DNA of 64,000 nt from an uncultured Massilia sp. (GTDB lineage Bacteria; Pseudomonadota; Gammaproteobacteria; Burkholderiales; Burkholderiaceae_D): the NCBI RefSeq assembly GCF_913773735.1, contig NZ_CAJYEB010000014.1, positions 124,001-188,000 of the forward strand. Direction: 5' to 3'. The notes under the pieces are model-generated. The model saw only the letters and a program-made list of their open reading frames with translations, was not told the DNA's origin and searched no databases. A program made the translations under genes and the position numbers. The first letter of the stretch is position 1; every line of letters starts with the position of its first letter. Below are positions 44,523-53,643 of the stretch, piece after piece.

Positions 44523-45035
44523 ATGACACGATCCACCGCTCCCGATGCCGATGCACGCTCGCGCCCGGCCCCCGCGCCCGGCGCCGCCGGCCTGCTGCGC
44601 CGCGTGCGCTGGACGCTCGCCGCCGGCCTGCTGGCGCTGCTGCTGTGGGCGGCGCTGTGGCCGCTGCGCTATCCGACCCGCGAGCGCGTGTTCGACTTCC
44701 CGCGCGGCGCCGGCATCCTCAAGGCGCGCGGCGTGGCGGTGCCGGTGCCGGCGCGCGTGCGCCTGGCGCTGGGCGTGCGCGACGTGCTCCTGCTGCGCAA
44801 CCGCGACCTGTCCGCGCACGTGTTCGGCCAGGTGCTGGTGCTGCCGGGACGCACGCTGCGCCTGCCATTCGAGCAGGCCGGGGACTTCGCGTTTGCCTGC
44901 GACATCGCGCCGGGCCATGCGGTGCGGGTCAGCGTGCTGCCGCATCCCGATCCGGGCTGGGACCGGCTGCGCTGGCGCCTGCACGCGCTGGCCGACGCGC
45001 TGCGCGAACTGCCCGTGCACGGCCCGGACGACTGA
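44523..45035 (+). CDS. Membrane-anchored cupredoxin-like protein
   Basis: A 170-residue protein with one N-terminal helix (WTLAAGLLALLLWAALWPL) and a periplasmic beta domain. RDLSAHVFGQVLVLPG, TLRLPFEQAGDFAFACDIAPGH has the order His...Cys...His of a type I copper-like site, and the spacing resembles cupredoxin-1 domains; the fourth ligand is not evident. Copper binding is an inference. Divergent from the CHASE kinase, 195 bases apart. Confidence 0.5.
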   Translation: MTRSTAPDADARSRPAPAPGAAGLLRRVRWTLAAGLLALLLWAALWPLRYPTRERVFDFPRGAGILKARGVAVPVPARVRLALGVRDVLLLRNRDLSAHVFGQVLVLPGRTLRLPFEQAGDFAFACDIAPGHAVRVSVLPHPDPGWDRLRWRLHALADALRELPVHGPDD

Positions 45036-45123
45036 CGCAGGCGCCCGACGGGCCGTGCCATTGCGGCATGCGGCAGCAGCAATCGTGCTCCGCGCCGCGC
45101 GCCGAATCTGTCATGATGCGCGC

Positions 45124-45741
45124 ATGGCCACCATCTCCATTCCCCTGTTTCCGCTCAGCACGGTACTGTTCCCGGACGGCGTGTTGCCGCTGCAGATCTT
45201 CGAGGTCCGCTACCTCGACATGATCAGCCGTTGCCTGACGGAAGACGAGCCTTTCGGCGTGGTGATGCTGACCCATGGCCAGGAAGTACGCACGCCGGAG
45301 GGAATGGAACAGTTCGCCGGCGCGGGCACGCTGGCGACGGTGGCGGACACCACCGCGTCCACGCCCGGCCTGCTGCAGGTGGTGTGCCGCGGCGGCACCC
45401 GTTTCCGGGTCATGGACAGCGAGCGCCGCACCGACGGCCTGTGGATGGCCGAGGCCAAGCTGGTCGAGGACGACCACGCGGTCCGGATCCCGTCCGACCT
45501 GCAGGGCGCGGCCGACGCGCTCGACCGCGTGCTGGCCTCGCTGCACGACGTGCCGCAGGGCCGCTGGCCGGTGCAGCCGCCGTTCCGCCTGGACGATTGC
45601 GGCTGGGTGTCGAACCGCTGGTGCGAACTGCTGCCCCTGCCCAACCAGCAGAAGCAGCACATGCTCATGCTGGACAATCCGATGATCCGGCTGGAACTGC
45701 TGCACGACGTGCTCGACGAGCACGGCTTGATTACCTCGTGA
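45124..45741 (+). CDS. Lon N-terminal (LON substrate-binding) domain protein
   Basis: A stand-alone 205-residue protein of the LON-N/PUA-like type: ISIPLFPLSTVLFPDGVLPLQIFEVRYLDMI at the start, FGVVMLTHG, GTLATVADT and a C-terminal helical bundle (LPLPNQQKQHMLMLDNPMIR). It has no AAA or protease domain. Likely cytoplasmic; partner unknown. Confidence 0.9.
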   Translation: MATISIPLFPLSTVLFPDGVLPLQIFEVRYLDMISRCLTEDEPFGVVMLTHGQEVRTPEGMEQFAGAGTLATVADTTASTPGLLQVVCRGGTRFRVMDSERRTDGLWMAEAKLVEDDHAVRIPSDLQGAADALDRVLASLHDVPQGRWPVQPPFRLDDCGWVSNRWCELLPLPNQQKQHMLMLDNPMIRLELLHDVLDEHGLITS

Positions 45742-45749
45742 CGTGGTGT

Positions 45750-45770
45750 GGTGCGCACGGGGTGCGCACC
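45750..45770. repeat. Perfect 9-bp hairpin in a convergent 29-base gap
   Basis: GGTGCGCAC, loop GGG, GTGCGCACC. It fills the gap between the Lon-N and EF-hand stop codons and could stop transcription both ways. Same architecture as 3572-3592. Confidence 0.6.
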
Positions 45771-46409
45771 CTACGCCTCGACGCTGACGCTTGCCGCCGT
45801 CGACCCGGTCGCTGCCGCCGGACCGTCGCTGCCGCCGTGATCGGCGTAGGTCTTCAACAGGTTCATCGCATGCGCCAGTTCGCGCACCGGATCGCGCGGC
45901 GGACGGCCGCCGGCCTTACCCGGGCCGCCGGACGCGTCGAGCTCGCCGCTCGCCACGGTCTTGTCATAGGCCGCCTGCTCGGTGTCGCTGACGGTGCCGT
46001 CGCCGTCGGTGTCGGCCGCCGCCACGTAGGTATTGCTGGTCGAACTCGTCGCGTCGGTCTCCTTGGCCGCGCCGGCGTCCCCCATGCGCTGCATGCCGCC
46101 GCCCATGCCCTGCATGCCACCCTGGCCGCCGGCCACGCGCGTAGCGTCGTACTGGGCGTCGAGCTGGCCGGACAGCCTGGTCATCGCCGCCGTCATCTCG
46201 CTCTTGGTGACCTTGCCGTCGCTGTCGCCGTCGAGCGCGCCGAACGTGGCGTCGAGGTCGACGGCCGGGCCCCGGTCGCCGTCGCCGGCCGCGCCCAGCG
46301 CGCTTTGCAGGTCGGCTTTCTCGAGGTATCCCTGGTTCCTGGTGTCGAGCCTGGAAAAGACCGAATCGGCCCGGTTCGGCACATTGCCGCTGCCAATGCC
46401 TGCAACCAT
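45771..46409 (-). CDS. EF-hand calcium-binding protein
   Basis: A 212-residue protein with at least two canonical calcium loops, DGDSDGKVTKSE and DTDGDGTVSDTE, and a degenerate one near DTRNQGYLEKAD. A Gly/Met-rich linker separates them. No clear signal peptide; it resembles XopAW-like and other small EF-hand proteins of plant- and soil-associated proteobacteria. AAGGGAG lies 6 bases before the ATG. Three GTAAA boxes lie about 70-95 bases upstream. Confidence 0.85.
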   Translation of the reverse strand: MVAGIGSGNVPNRADSVFSRLDTRNQGYLEKADLQSALGAAGDGDRGPAVDLDATFGALDGDSDGKVTKSEMTAAMTRLSGQLDAQYDATRVAGGQGGMQGMGGGMQRMGDAGAAKETDATSSTSNTYVAAADTDGDGTVSDTEQAAYDKTVASGELDASGGPGKAGGRPPRDPVRELAHAMNLLKTYADHGGSDGPAAATGSTAASVSVEA

Positions 46410-46477
46410 GTCATGCTCCCTTGTGGTAGTTGGATGCCATTATCGGTCGTTGCGTATGAGAAAAGAGAGGGCGAGGT

Positions 46478-46502
46478 GTAAAGCCGGGTAAAGGAATGTA
46501 AA
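46478..46502. promoter_or_regulatory. Three phased GTAAA boxes (CpxR-like site)
   Basis: GTAAA-N5-GTAAA-N5-GTAAA with exact 10-base phasing (46478, 46488, 46498) in the 341-base gap between the divergent EF-hand and rhlE genes. GTAAA-N5-GTAAA is the known CpxR box. The rest of the gap shows a lone TTGACA at 46619-46624 and no gene. Confidence 0.6.
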
Positions 46503-46750
46503 GAGGAAGTTGACTGGAAATTCAGCACGATGGGCAGGAAAAACGCGGATTTCATACACAGAGGGGTGGTTTTGAGGTAACCTTGAGCGCGATTCAGACT
46601 CTCTACGTCCGTGCGGTATTGACATCCGCCGCGAACCAGCGCCCCAGGCGCATCTTGTCACCCCGGTTTCCCCGCGTTGGCCATGCCCGGCCGCAGCCCG
46701 GCGTAGAGCTGATGAAGCTTGGAAACCGCGCTTAACGCCCGAAAGAAAAC

Positions 46751-48229
46751 ATGTCTGAAACACCGACCACTCAAGAAACTGGCGGCGCGCCGACCGTGCG
46801 CTTTGCCGATTTCGGCCTGGCGCCTGAAATCCAGCGTGCGCTGTCGGACCAGGGCTATGTCCACCCGACCCCGATCCAGGCCAAGGCCATTCCGATCGTC
46901 CTGCAGGGCCGCGACGTCATGGGCGCCGCCCAGACCGGCACCGGCAAGACCGCGAGCTTCTCGCTGCCGATCATCCAGCTGCTGCTGCCGCATGCGAACA
47001 CCAGCATGTCGCCGGCACGCCACGCCGTGCGCGCGCTGGTGCTGACCCCGACCCGCGAACTGGCGATCCAGGTCGCCGACAACGTCAAGGCCTACGCCCA
47101 GCACACCCCGCTGCGCTCCACCGTCGTGTTCGGCGGCATGGACATGAAGCCGCAGACCGAGATCCTGCGCCGCGGCGTCGAGATCGTCATCGCCACGCCG
47201 GGCCGCCTGCTCGACCACGTGGAGCAGAAGAACATCAGCCTGGGCCAGGTGCAGATGCTCGTCATGGACGAAGCCGACCGCATGCTGGACATGGGCTTCC
47301 TGCCCGACCTGCAGCGCATCATCAACCTGCTGCCGAAAAAGCGCCAGAACCTGATGTTCTCGGCCACCTTCTCGCCCGAGATCAAGAAACTGGCATCGAG
47401 CTTCCTGACCGATCCGCTGACCATCGAGGTCGCGCGCAGCAATGCCACCAACACCTCGATCACCCAGGTGCTGTACAAGGTCGAGGAAGCGCAGAAGCCC
47501 GAGGTCGTGCAGCACCTGATCCGCTCGCGCGACCTGAAGCAGGTGCTGGTGTTCTCGAACACCAAGATCGGCGCCTCGCGCCTGTCGCGCACCCTGGAAA
47601 ACGCCGGCATCAAGGCCCAGGCCATCCACGGCGACAAGACCCAGCAGGAGCGCATCGCCGCGCTCGACGCCTTCAAGAACGGCAGCATCGACGTGCTGGT
47701 GGCGACCGACGTCGCCGCGCGCGGCCTGGACATCACCGACCTGCCGTGCGTGATCAACTACGACCTGCCGTACAACGCCGAGGACTACGTGCACCGCATC
47801 GGCCGCACGGGCCGCGCCGGCGCCACCGGCGACGCGCTGTCGGTGTACTCGGACAAGGACGAACGCCTGCTGGCCGACATCGAGAAGCTGATCAAGCAGA
47901 CCATCACGCGCGGCGAGCTGACCGGCTTCGTGCCGGGCCGGGGCGCGCGCGACGGCGCGCGCGATGCCGAACGCCGCGGCCGCCGCGACAGCGACCACCC
48001 GCGCAGCGACCACCCGCGCAGCGACCACCCGCGCAGCGAGCGCCCGGACCGCGGCGAGCGCAGCGCCGGCCCGCGCCCGGGGCCGCGCCGCGACAAGATC
48101 GATCCGTGGTTCCTCAAGCCCTACGAGCCGGCGGCCGCGCCGCGCAAGGAAGCCGAGCACGCGCCGGCCGCGCCGTCCAAGCCCAAGCCCAAGCTGGCGG
48201 CGCTGCTGGGCGGCCTGCCCAAGCCGTGA
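46751..48229 (+). CDS. rhlE: DEAD-box RNA helicase RhlE
   Basis: ATP-dependent RNA helicase of 492 residues. Q motif (FADFGLAPEIQRAL ... HPTPIQAKAIP), Walker A AQTGTGKTASF, PTRELAIQ, DEAD variant VMDEADRMLDMGF, SAT in LMFSATFS, and motif VI HRIGRTGRAG. The C-terminal 90 residues are Arg/Asp/Pro-rich and disordered, with three copies of SDHPR, and end in a basic helix. GAAAGAAA precedes the ATG. Followed by a strong terminator. Confidence 0.93.
   Translation: MSETPTTQETGGAPTVRFADFGLAPEIQRALSDQGYVHPTPIQAKAIPIVLQGRDVMGAAQTGTGKTASFSLPIIQLLLPHANTSMSPARHAVRALVLTPTRELAIQVADNVKAYAQHTPLRSTVVFGGMDMKPQTEILRRGVEIVIATPGRLLDHVEQKNISLGQVQMLVMDEADRMLDMGFLPDLQRIINLLPKKRQNLMFSATFSPEIKKLASSFLTDPLTIEVARSNATNTSITQVLYKVEEAQKPEVVQHLIRSRDLKQVLVFSNTKIGASRLSRTLENAGIKAQAIHGDKTQQERIAALDAFKNGSIDVLVATDVAARGLDITDLPCVINYDLPYNAEDYVHRIGRTGRAGATGDALSVYSDKDERLLADIEKLIKQTITRGELTGFVPGRGARDGARDAERRGRRDSDHPRSDHPRSDHPRSERPDRGERSAGPRPGPRRDKIDPWFLKPYEPAAAPRKEAEHAPAAPSKPKPKLAALLGGLPKP
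47990..48034 (+). repeat. Three tandem 15-base repeats in rhlE
   Basis: AGCGACCACCCGCGC occurs three times without mismatch and encodes SDHPR x3, in frame. Copy number is likely to vary between strains. Confidence 0.85.
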
Positions 48230-48245
48230 GCGCGCGCGCATGAAG

Positions 48246-48273
48246 AAGGCCTGTCCGCGGACAGGCCTTTTTT
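48246..48273 (+). terminator. Intrinsic terminator after rhlE
   Basis: AAGGCCTGTCC / GGACAGGCCTT perfect 11-bp stem followed by TTTT. It sits 17 bases after the rhlE stop and just before the convergent LOV kinase end. Confidence 0.9.
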
Positions 48274-48291
48274 ACGCCCGGCGCCGGCCGC

Positions 48292-49998
48292 TCACGCGTC
48301 CTGGCCCAGCGTCGCCTCCACCCGCGCCAGCAGCTGCTCGTGCCGGTACGGCTTGGCCAGGATGTCCAGCCCCGTGCCGCGTCCCGGCAGTTCGTCCATG
48401 TAGCCGGTGGTGACCAGGACCGGCATCTGCGGGTACAGCACGCGCACCCGCTCGACCAGTTCCAGCCCCGTCATCCCGCCCGGCATGATCACGTCGGTGA
48501 ACAGCAGGTCCGGCTGCGCGCCGCCTTCGAGCAGGCGCAGCGCCTCCTCGCCGCTGGCGGCCGGCAGCACCGCGTAGCCGGCCATGCCCAGCACGCTCTC
48601 GGCCAGTTCGCGCACGTCGTCGTTGTCCTCCACCACCAGCACGCAGGGGCGCGCAGCGGCGCCGTCGGCGTCCGTCCCGGGGGCCGGCGCGTCGTCCTGC
48701 GGGCGGGCGTCGTGCGCGGCCGGGTCGACGCCGCCGTCGGCGACCGGGAAGAGCATGCGCACCGTCGTGCCTTCGCCTTCCTTGCTGTCGATCTCGAGGC
48801 GGCCCTGCGACTGCTGCACGAAGCCGTGCACCATCGCCAGGCCCAGGCCCGTGCCCGGGCCCTTGGTGGTGAAGAAGGGTTCGGTGGCGCGCCGCAGCAC
48901 CTCGGGCGCCATGCCCTTGCCCTTGTCGATCACGCACAGGTCGACGTAGGTGCCGGGCGGCAGGTCGTGCTTTTTCAGGCGCTCCGCATCGCGCACGAGC
49001 GCACTGGCCACCGTCACCTCGCCGCCCTCGGGCATGGCGTCGCGCGCGTTGATCAGGACGTTCAGCAGGGCCATCTCGAGGTGGGTCGGATCGAGCAGGC
49101 AGGCGGGCAGGCCGGGACGCAGGTCCAGGCGCAAGTCGACGCGGTCGCCCAGCGTGCGCACCAGCATCTCGGAAAAGTCGACGACCAGGTTGTTGATGTT
49201 GATCGGCCTGGGCTCCAGCCGCTGCTTGCGCGCGAAGGTCAGCAGCTGCTGGGTGAGCTTGCCGGCGCGCATGGCGGCGCGCTGGGCGCGTTCGAGGGCG
49301 GCGCGGGCGTCGTCCGGCTTGCCCAGGCTGATCAGCGCGACCTCGAGGTTGCCGTTGATGACCTGCAGCAGGTTGTTGAAGTCGTGCGCCATGCCGGCCG
49401 TGAGCTGGCCGATCGCTTCCATCTTCTGCGCCTGCAGGTAGGATTCCTGGGTCTGGCGGCGCGCCGTGATGTCCATCTGCGACGCGAAGAAGTACAGCAG
49501 CTTGCCGTCCTTGTCGAAGATCGGGCCGATGAACAGCGCGTTCCAGAAGGGCGTGCCGTCGGCCTTGTAGTTCAGCAGGTCGACCGCGACGGCGCGTTCT
49601 TCCTTCAGGGCCTGGCGTACCTCGGTGACGGTGGCGCGGTCGGTCTGCGGCCCCTGCAGCAGGCGGCAGTTGCGGCCCATGATGTCCTCGTGCCGGTACC
49701 CGGTCAGGTCGAGGAAGGCGCCGTTGGCGAACACGATCGGGTCGTCCGGCAGGCGCGGATCGGTGATCAGCATGGGCATGCGCGTCATCTCGACGGCGGC
49801 GAAGAAGATGTTGTCGCGCTCTCCGAGGCCGTCGTGCGCGACGTAGCTGGCCTGCCAGTGCTTGAACCCCGGATTGCCCATCGGCGATTCGGAATTGCCT
49901 TCGACGGTGCCGTCGGCCGGCACGCCGATGCTCTGGCCGCCGCCTTGCCTGTCGAGATCCTTTTTCAGGCCGTCGTCCTTGCTGCTTCCCATGACCAT
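48292..49998 (-). CDS. LOV-domain hybrid histidine kinase (predicted blue-light sensor)
   Basis: Soluble hybrid kinase of 568 residues: LOV domain (about 65-178), HisKA (H205 in GMAHDFNN), HATPase (NVLINARDAMPEGG, GTGLGLAMVHG) and a C-terminal receiver (VLVVEDNDDVREL, FTDVIMPGGMTG). The LOV signature GRNCRLLQGP carries photoactive Cys111, and the FMN contacts N143, N153 and Q174 as well as R112 and R128 are all in place. Blue light should therefore form a flavin-Cys adduct and change kinase output. Start at 49998: GGAG 7 bases upstream. No membrane segment. Targets unknown; it directly follows the polysaccharide cluster. Confidence 0.92.
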   Translation of the reverse strand: MVMGSSKDDGLKKDLDRQGGGQSIGVPADGTVEGNSESPMGNPGFKHWQASYVAHDGLGERDNIFFAAVEMTRMPMLITDPRLPDDPIVFANGAFLDLTGYRHEDIMGRNCRLLQGPQTDRATVTEVRQALKEERAVAVDLLNYKADGTPFWNALFIGPIFDKDGKLLYFFASQMDITARRQTQESYLQAQKMEAIGQLTAGMAHDFNNLLQVINGNLEVALISLGKPDDARAALERAQRAAMRAGKLTQQLLTFARKQRLEPRPININNLVVDFSEMLVRTLGDRVDLRLDLRPGLPACLLDPTHLEMALLNVLINARDAMPEGGEVTVASALVRDAERLKKHDLPPGTYVDLCVIDKGKGMAPEVLRRATEPFFTTKGPGTGLGLAMVHGFVQQSQGRLEIDSKEGEGTTVRMLFPVADGGVDPAAHDARPQDDAPAPGTDADGAAARPCVLVVEDNDDVRELAESVLGMAGYAVLPAASGEEALRLLEGGAQPDLLFTDVIMPGGMTGLELVERVRVLYPQMPVLVTTGYMDELPGRGTGLDILAKPYRHEQLLARVEATLGQDA

Positions 49999-50087
49999 CG
50001 CGTCGTTCTCCAGTGTCGGGCGATGCACGATTCTAGTATGGGCGGCGGTGCGCGTACCGTTAGCGCGCGCACCGAGCGCCGCAGACT

Positions 50088-52208
50088 TCAGGGCGAGGAT
50101 TCGGGCAGCGGCTCGGCGACGACGATCCCGCCCAGCGCGATCCCCAGCAGGCGGGTATCGTCGGTGTGGTCGACTTCCTTCGGCGATACCGGATGCGGCA
50201 CCTCGATGACGATGCTGCGCTGCGCGCCGTCGGTGTCCATCGTCAGGAGGATTTCCTTCATCGGATGGTTCGGCACGCGGAAGGTGGCGCTGGCGCCGCC
50301 GATGCGCAGCGTGAACGGCTTGTCGGCGTTGTCGGCGTAGCTCGATGCGCGGATGCGCAGCCGCACCCTGGGCGGCAGCGCCGTGGCCAGGTGCAGCACG
50401 ACGCGCGGCCCCTCCGACCAGCGTCCGAACGATTCCTCCTTCGACAGGCCCTCGGCGCCCGTGACGATGCCGGCCAGGGGCTTGCTGAAATCGGTGGCGC
50501 CGATCCTGCGCTCGGGCAGCGCCAGCCGGTACAGCGAGAATTCCTCGTTGGCGAACACCGGCTTGTAGGTCGCGGGCAGCGGATGGTGGCGCAGCACCAG
50601 CAGCCATTTCTGGTGGGTCGGCACCTCGTACTCCGCGATCGGGGCATTATCCGGCACCAGCATCAGCTGGCTGTTCGCGTCGTCGATGTGGAACTGGGTG
50701 CGGATGATCTCGACGGCGTCGGTGCCGGCCACGGTGAGCTGGCCGCGCTCGGCCGCCGGCACGCGCGCCCGCACCAGGGCGCCGGCGCGGTCGGCCGTCG
50801 TCTCGATGTGGTTGTGCAGCGTGATCTTGTGCGACATCGACAGGCCTGCGAGCAGGTTCAGGGGCAGCACCACCAGCAGGAACAGGCGCGCGGCCAGCCG
50901 CTTGCCGAGGGCCCACAGCAGCAGCGTCGCCAGGCCGAGGGCGATGATCGTGCGGCCGCGCCAGCCGTCCGGCTTGAACATGAAGATGTCCGGACCGTCG
51001 ACCGCATTGAACGCATACGCGGGCAGCCACGCCAGCGCCAGCACCAGCAGGGCGGCGACGACCGCGGCGATGGCCCAGCGCAGCGCCGGCCGCGCCGCGG
51101 GGGCGGGGGCGTCGGGCCGGTCCAGCGTGGCCGCCGCGACGAGCCACAGCAGCGGCAGCACGAAATTGTAGTAGCGCATGTGCAGGCGCAGGCCCTCGTC
51201 GGCCGGCGCGCCCGGATTGACCAGCGTGGCCGTGAACAGGAAGGTCACGCAGACGGTCGCGCCCAGCACCAGCAGCGCCCACACCTGCAGCAGTTCGGCC
51301 TTGCCGGCCTGGGCGTGGCCGCGCAGGCGCAGCAGCGAATGTAGCGTGACGGCCAGCGGCAGCGGCACCAGCACCGCCAGCACCATCAGGTGGCCGCGCG
51401 CACTGACCAGGGCGGGGCCGAGCAGGCTGGCCAGCGAGCGGTTGCCGGCCGAATTGGCATTGGCCTGGTAGAAGCTGCCCAGCAGTTGCAGGCCGTCCTT
51501 GCCGGCGAGCAGCCAGCCGATGCCGAACTTGAGCGCGGCGGCCACGCCCAGCGCCAGCGCGGCGGCGCCGACGGCGGACGGCAGCCAGCGCGGCCCGGCC
51601 GCCCAGCGCGCATAGGCGATGAACAGCACCAGCGGCGGGATCAGGAACAGCGCGTGCACCTTGACGAGGCTGAGCAGGCCGAGCACCACGCCCAGCGCCA
51701 GGCTCCAGCGCGTCCAGTGCCAGTGGCCGCGCGTCAGCGCCACCCAGCTCAGGATGCAGAAGCCGAGGAAGTACGCCGTCTCCGGCATGAAGTAGGTGGT
51801 GTACAGGTTCAGCGGCGCCAGCGTGGCCGCCACGGCGAGCGCCAGCGCCACGCCGGGACGCGCGACCTGGCGCGCGATGCCGTAGATGAACGGCGCGCTG
51901 GCCACCATGAACAGCACGTTCGCCACGTGCACGCAGTCGTAGAAGCGGGTGCCGCAGGCATTGCTGCCGCGCGCGATCCACAGGTAGAGGTAGGACGGCA
52001 GCATCGATGCGCCCAGGTCCTGCAGGCGCGACAGCTTGCTGTAGTACCACTCGTCGGCCATGATCTGCGGCTGCGTGCCCCAGGTGCGCAGCACCAGGTA
52101 GGCCGCGATGGCGGCGAACAGCACCAGGATGGCGAGCTGCCGGCCGGAGCGGGGGACCAGCGCGGAGCGCGTCGTCGGCGCGAGAGCGTCGGGGCGGGGA
52201 GCGTTCAT
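50088..52208 (-). CDS. GT39/GT-C-type membrane glycosyltransferase-like protein
   Basis: A 706-residue polytopic protein with about eleven hydrophobic helices (residues ~25-480) and a soluble C-terminal region (~480-706). MADEWYYSKLSRLQDL and the early Asp-Glu in the first periplasmic loop fit GT-C enzymes that use polyprenyl-linked sugars. The last gene of the polysaccharide cluster; its ATG overlaps the gtrA stop by 4 bases. Acceptor and sugar cannot be told. Confidence 0.75.
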   Translation of the reverse strand: MNAPRPDALAPTTRSALVPRSGRQLAILVLFAAIAAYLVLRTWGTQPQIMADEWYYSKLSRLQDLGASMLPSYLYLWIARGSNACGTRFYDCVHVANVLFMVASAPFIYGIARQVARPGVALALAVAATLAPLNLYTTYFMPETAYFLGFCILSWVALTRGHWHWTRWSLALGVVLGLLSLVKVHALFLIPPLVLFIAYARWAAGPRWLPSAVGAAALALGVAAALKFGIGWLLAGKDGLQLLGSFYQANANSAGNRSLASLLGPALVSARGHLMVLAVLVPLPLAVTLHSLLRLRGHAQAGKAELLQVWALLVLGATVCVTFLFTATLVNPGAPADEGLRLHMRYYNFVLPLLWLVAAATLDRPDAPAPAARPALRWAIAAVVAALLVLALAWLPAYAFNAVDGPDIFMFKPDGWRGRTIIALGLATLLLWALGKRLAARLFLLVVLPLNLLAGLSMSHKITLHNHIETTADRAGALVRARVPAAERGQLTVAGTDAVEIIRTQFHIDDANSQLMLVPDNAPIAEYEVPTHQKWLLVLRHHPLPATYKPVFANEEFSLYRLALPERRIGATDFSKPLAGIVTGAEGLSKEESFGRWSEGPRVVLHLATALPPRVRLRIRASSYADNADKPFTLRIGGASATFRVPNHPMKEILLTMDTDGAQRSIVIEVPHPVSPKEVDHTDDTRLLGIALGGIVVAEPLPESSP

Positions 52209-52600
52209 TTGAAGATCCAGTATTTGCCGAGCAGGTAGCTGTTGATCGAGATGAGGGGCAGCGACGCGATCTTGCCGGCCAGCGGCATGCCGAGCAGCGC
52301 CTGCGCCAGCGCGACGCAGCCCAGCGTCAGCAGGTAGTTGAGCAGCACCACGCACAGGTAGCGCCCGAAGCTCGCCGGCGTGGCCGCGGCGTCGAAGGTC
52401 ACCCGGCTGTGCCAGGCGTAGTTCACCAGCAGGCCGGACAGGAAGCCGGCCGTGGTGGCGCCGGCGAAGTGCAGGCCGGCGTGCAGCAGCAGCTGCAGCA
52501 CGCCGATGTCGACGGCGGCCGACAGCACGCCGCCGGCCAGGAACACCACGACCTGGCGCGAGCGCGCCACCAGGTCGGACAGGGCGGAAGCGGTCCTCAT
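52205..52600 (-). CDS. GtrA family membrane protein
   Basis: A 131-residue four-helix protein: VVFLAGGVLSAAVDIGVLQL, TTAGFLSGLLVNYAWHSRVTF and SINSYLLGKYWIF are family hallmarks. GtrA proteins are thought to flip polyprenyl-phosphate-linked sugars across the inner membrane. Overlaps the GT2 gene upstream and the GT-C gene downstream by 4 bases each, so the three form a donor-making and using module. Confidence 0.9.
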   Translation of the reverse strand: MRTASALSDLVARSRQVVVFLAGGVLSAAVDIGVLQLLLHAGLHFAGATTAGFLSGLLVNYAWHSRVTFDAAATPASFGRYLCVVLLNYLLTLGCVALAQALLGMPLAGKIASLPLISINSYLLGKYWIFK

Positions 52601-53574
52601 CCCTGCTTGCGGTAGCGGGTCTTCTTGTGCAGCGGGCGGCGCGGCACCGAGGCGATGTCGTAGGCCAGGAAGGCGAGGATCAGCTGCACGCCCATGATCA
52701 CCGGTAGCGCGGCCAGCATCACGGTGCCGGCCGGCGTCGCCACGTCCTGCCGCGCCGCGTCGACCCAGTGCGACACGCCGAACAGGATGCCGAACAGGAG
52801 CAGCAGCACGCCCAGCGGCAGCTCGATCGAGGCCAGCGACATATTGCGCAGGTAATAGTTGTAGAACAGGCGCTTGAAGAAGTTGCGCACGTGCTTGGCC
52901 GCGAATTCGGTGACGATGCGCGAGATCTTCAGGTTGCTGACCTCGTCGCCGTAGACCGCGTCCATCGGCACGTCGGCCACGACGGCGCCCAGCGTGTTCA
53001 GGCGGAACAGCATGTCGGTCTCGAAGAAGTAGCGCTTGCTGATCTTGTCGAACGGGAGGAAGCGCGCGGCGTCGGCGTGGATCGCGGTGAAGCCGTTGGT
53101 CGGGTCGAACAGGTCCCAGTAGCCGGACGACAGCTTGGTCAGGAATGACAGCACCGCGTTGCCGAACAGGCGCATCGGCGGCATCGAGCGGATGCGCTCC
53201 AGGTTGAAGAAGCGGTTGCCCTTGGTGTAGTCGGCCTCGCCCGACAGGATCGGCGCGACGAAGGCGGGAATCAGGGAGGCGTCCATCTGGCCGTCGCCGT
53301 CGACCTTGACGATGACGGACGCGCCGTCGGCGATGGCGGCGCGGTAGCCGGTCATCACGGCGCCGCCCACGCCCTGGTTCTGCGCATGGCGCAGCACGAC
53401 CACGCGCGGGTCGGTGCAGTTGGCCTGCACGAAGTCGCCGGAATGGTCCGGGCACTTGTCGTCGACGACGTAGATGCGGCCGACCTCCGGTCCGATGCCG
53501 GCGACGACGCCCAGGATGTGGCGGGTCACCTTATAGCTGGGAATGACGACGGCAATCGACGCTGGCTGGCTCAT
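52597..53574 (-). CDS. Glycosyltransferase family 2 (polyprenyl-phosphate sugar type)
   Basis: A 325-residue GT2: IAVVIPSYKVTRHILGVV, VVDDKCPDHSGD, GVGGAVMTGYRAA and the metal-binding KVDGDGQMD, followed by two C-terminal membrane helices (about 232-300) as in DPM1/ArnC/GtrB. It probably charges polyprenyl phosphate with a hexose for the neighbouring GtrA and GT-C proteins. Confidence 0.88.
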   Translation of the reverse strand: MSQPASIAVVIPSYKVTRHILGVVAGIGPEVGRIYVVDDKCPDHSGDFVQANCTDPRVVVLRHAQNQGVGGAVMTGYRAAIADGASVIVKVDGDGQMDASLIPAFVAPILSGEADYTKGNRFFNLERIRSMPPMRLFGNAVLSFLTKLSSGYWDLFDPTNGFTAIHADAARFLPFDKISKRYFFETDMLFRLNTLGAVVADVPMDAVYGDEVSNLKISRIVTEFAAKHVRNFFKRLFYNYYLRNMSLASIELPLGVLLLLFGILFGVSHWVDAARQDVATPAGTVMLAALPVIMGVQLILAFLAYDIASVPRRPLHKKTRYRKQG

Positions 53575-53643
53575 GGATGCGATTTCGCTGATGTTGTGTA
53601 AAAGTCAAATGGTAGCGCATGGGCGCCGCCTTGTCGAAGCTGC

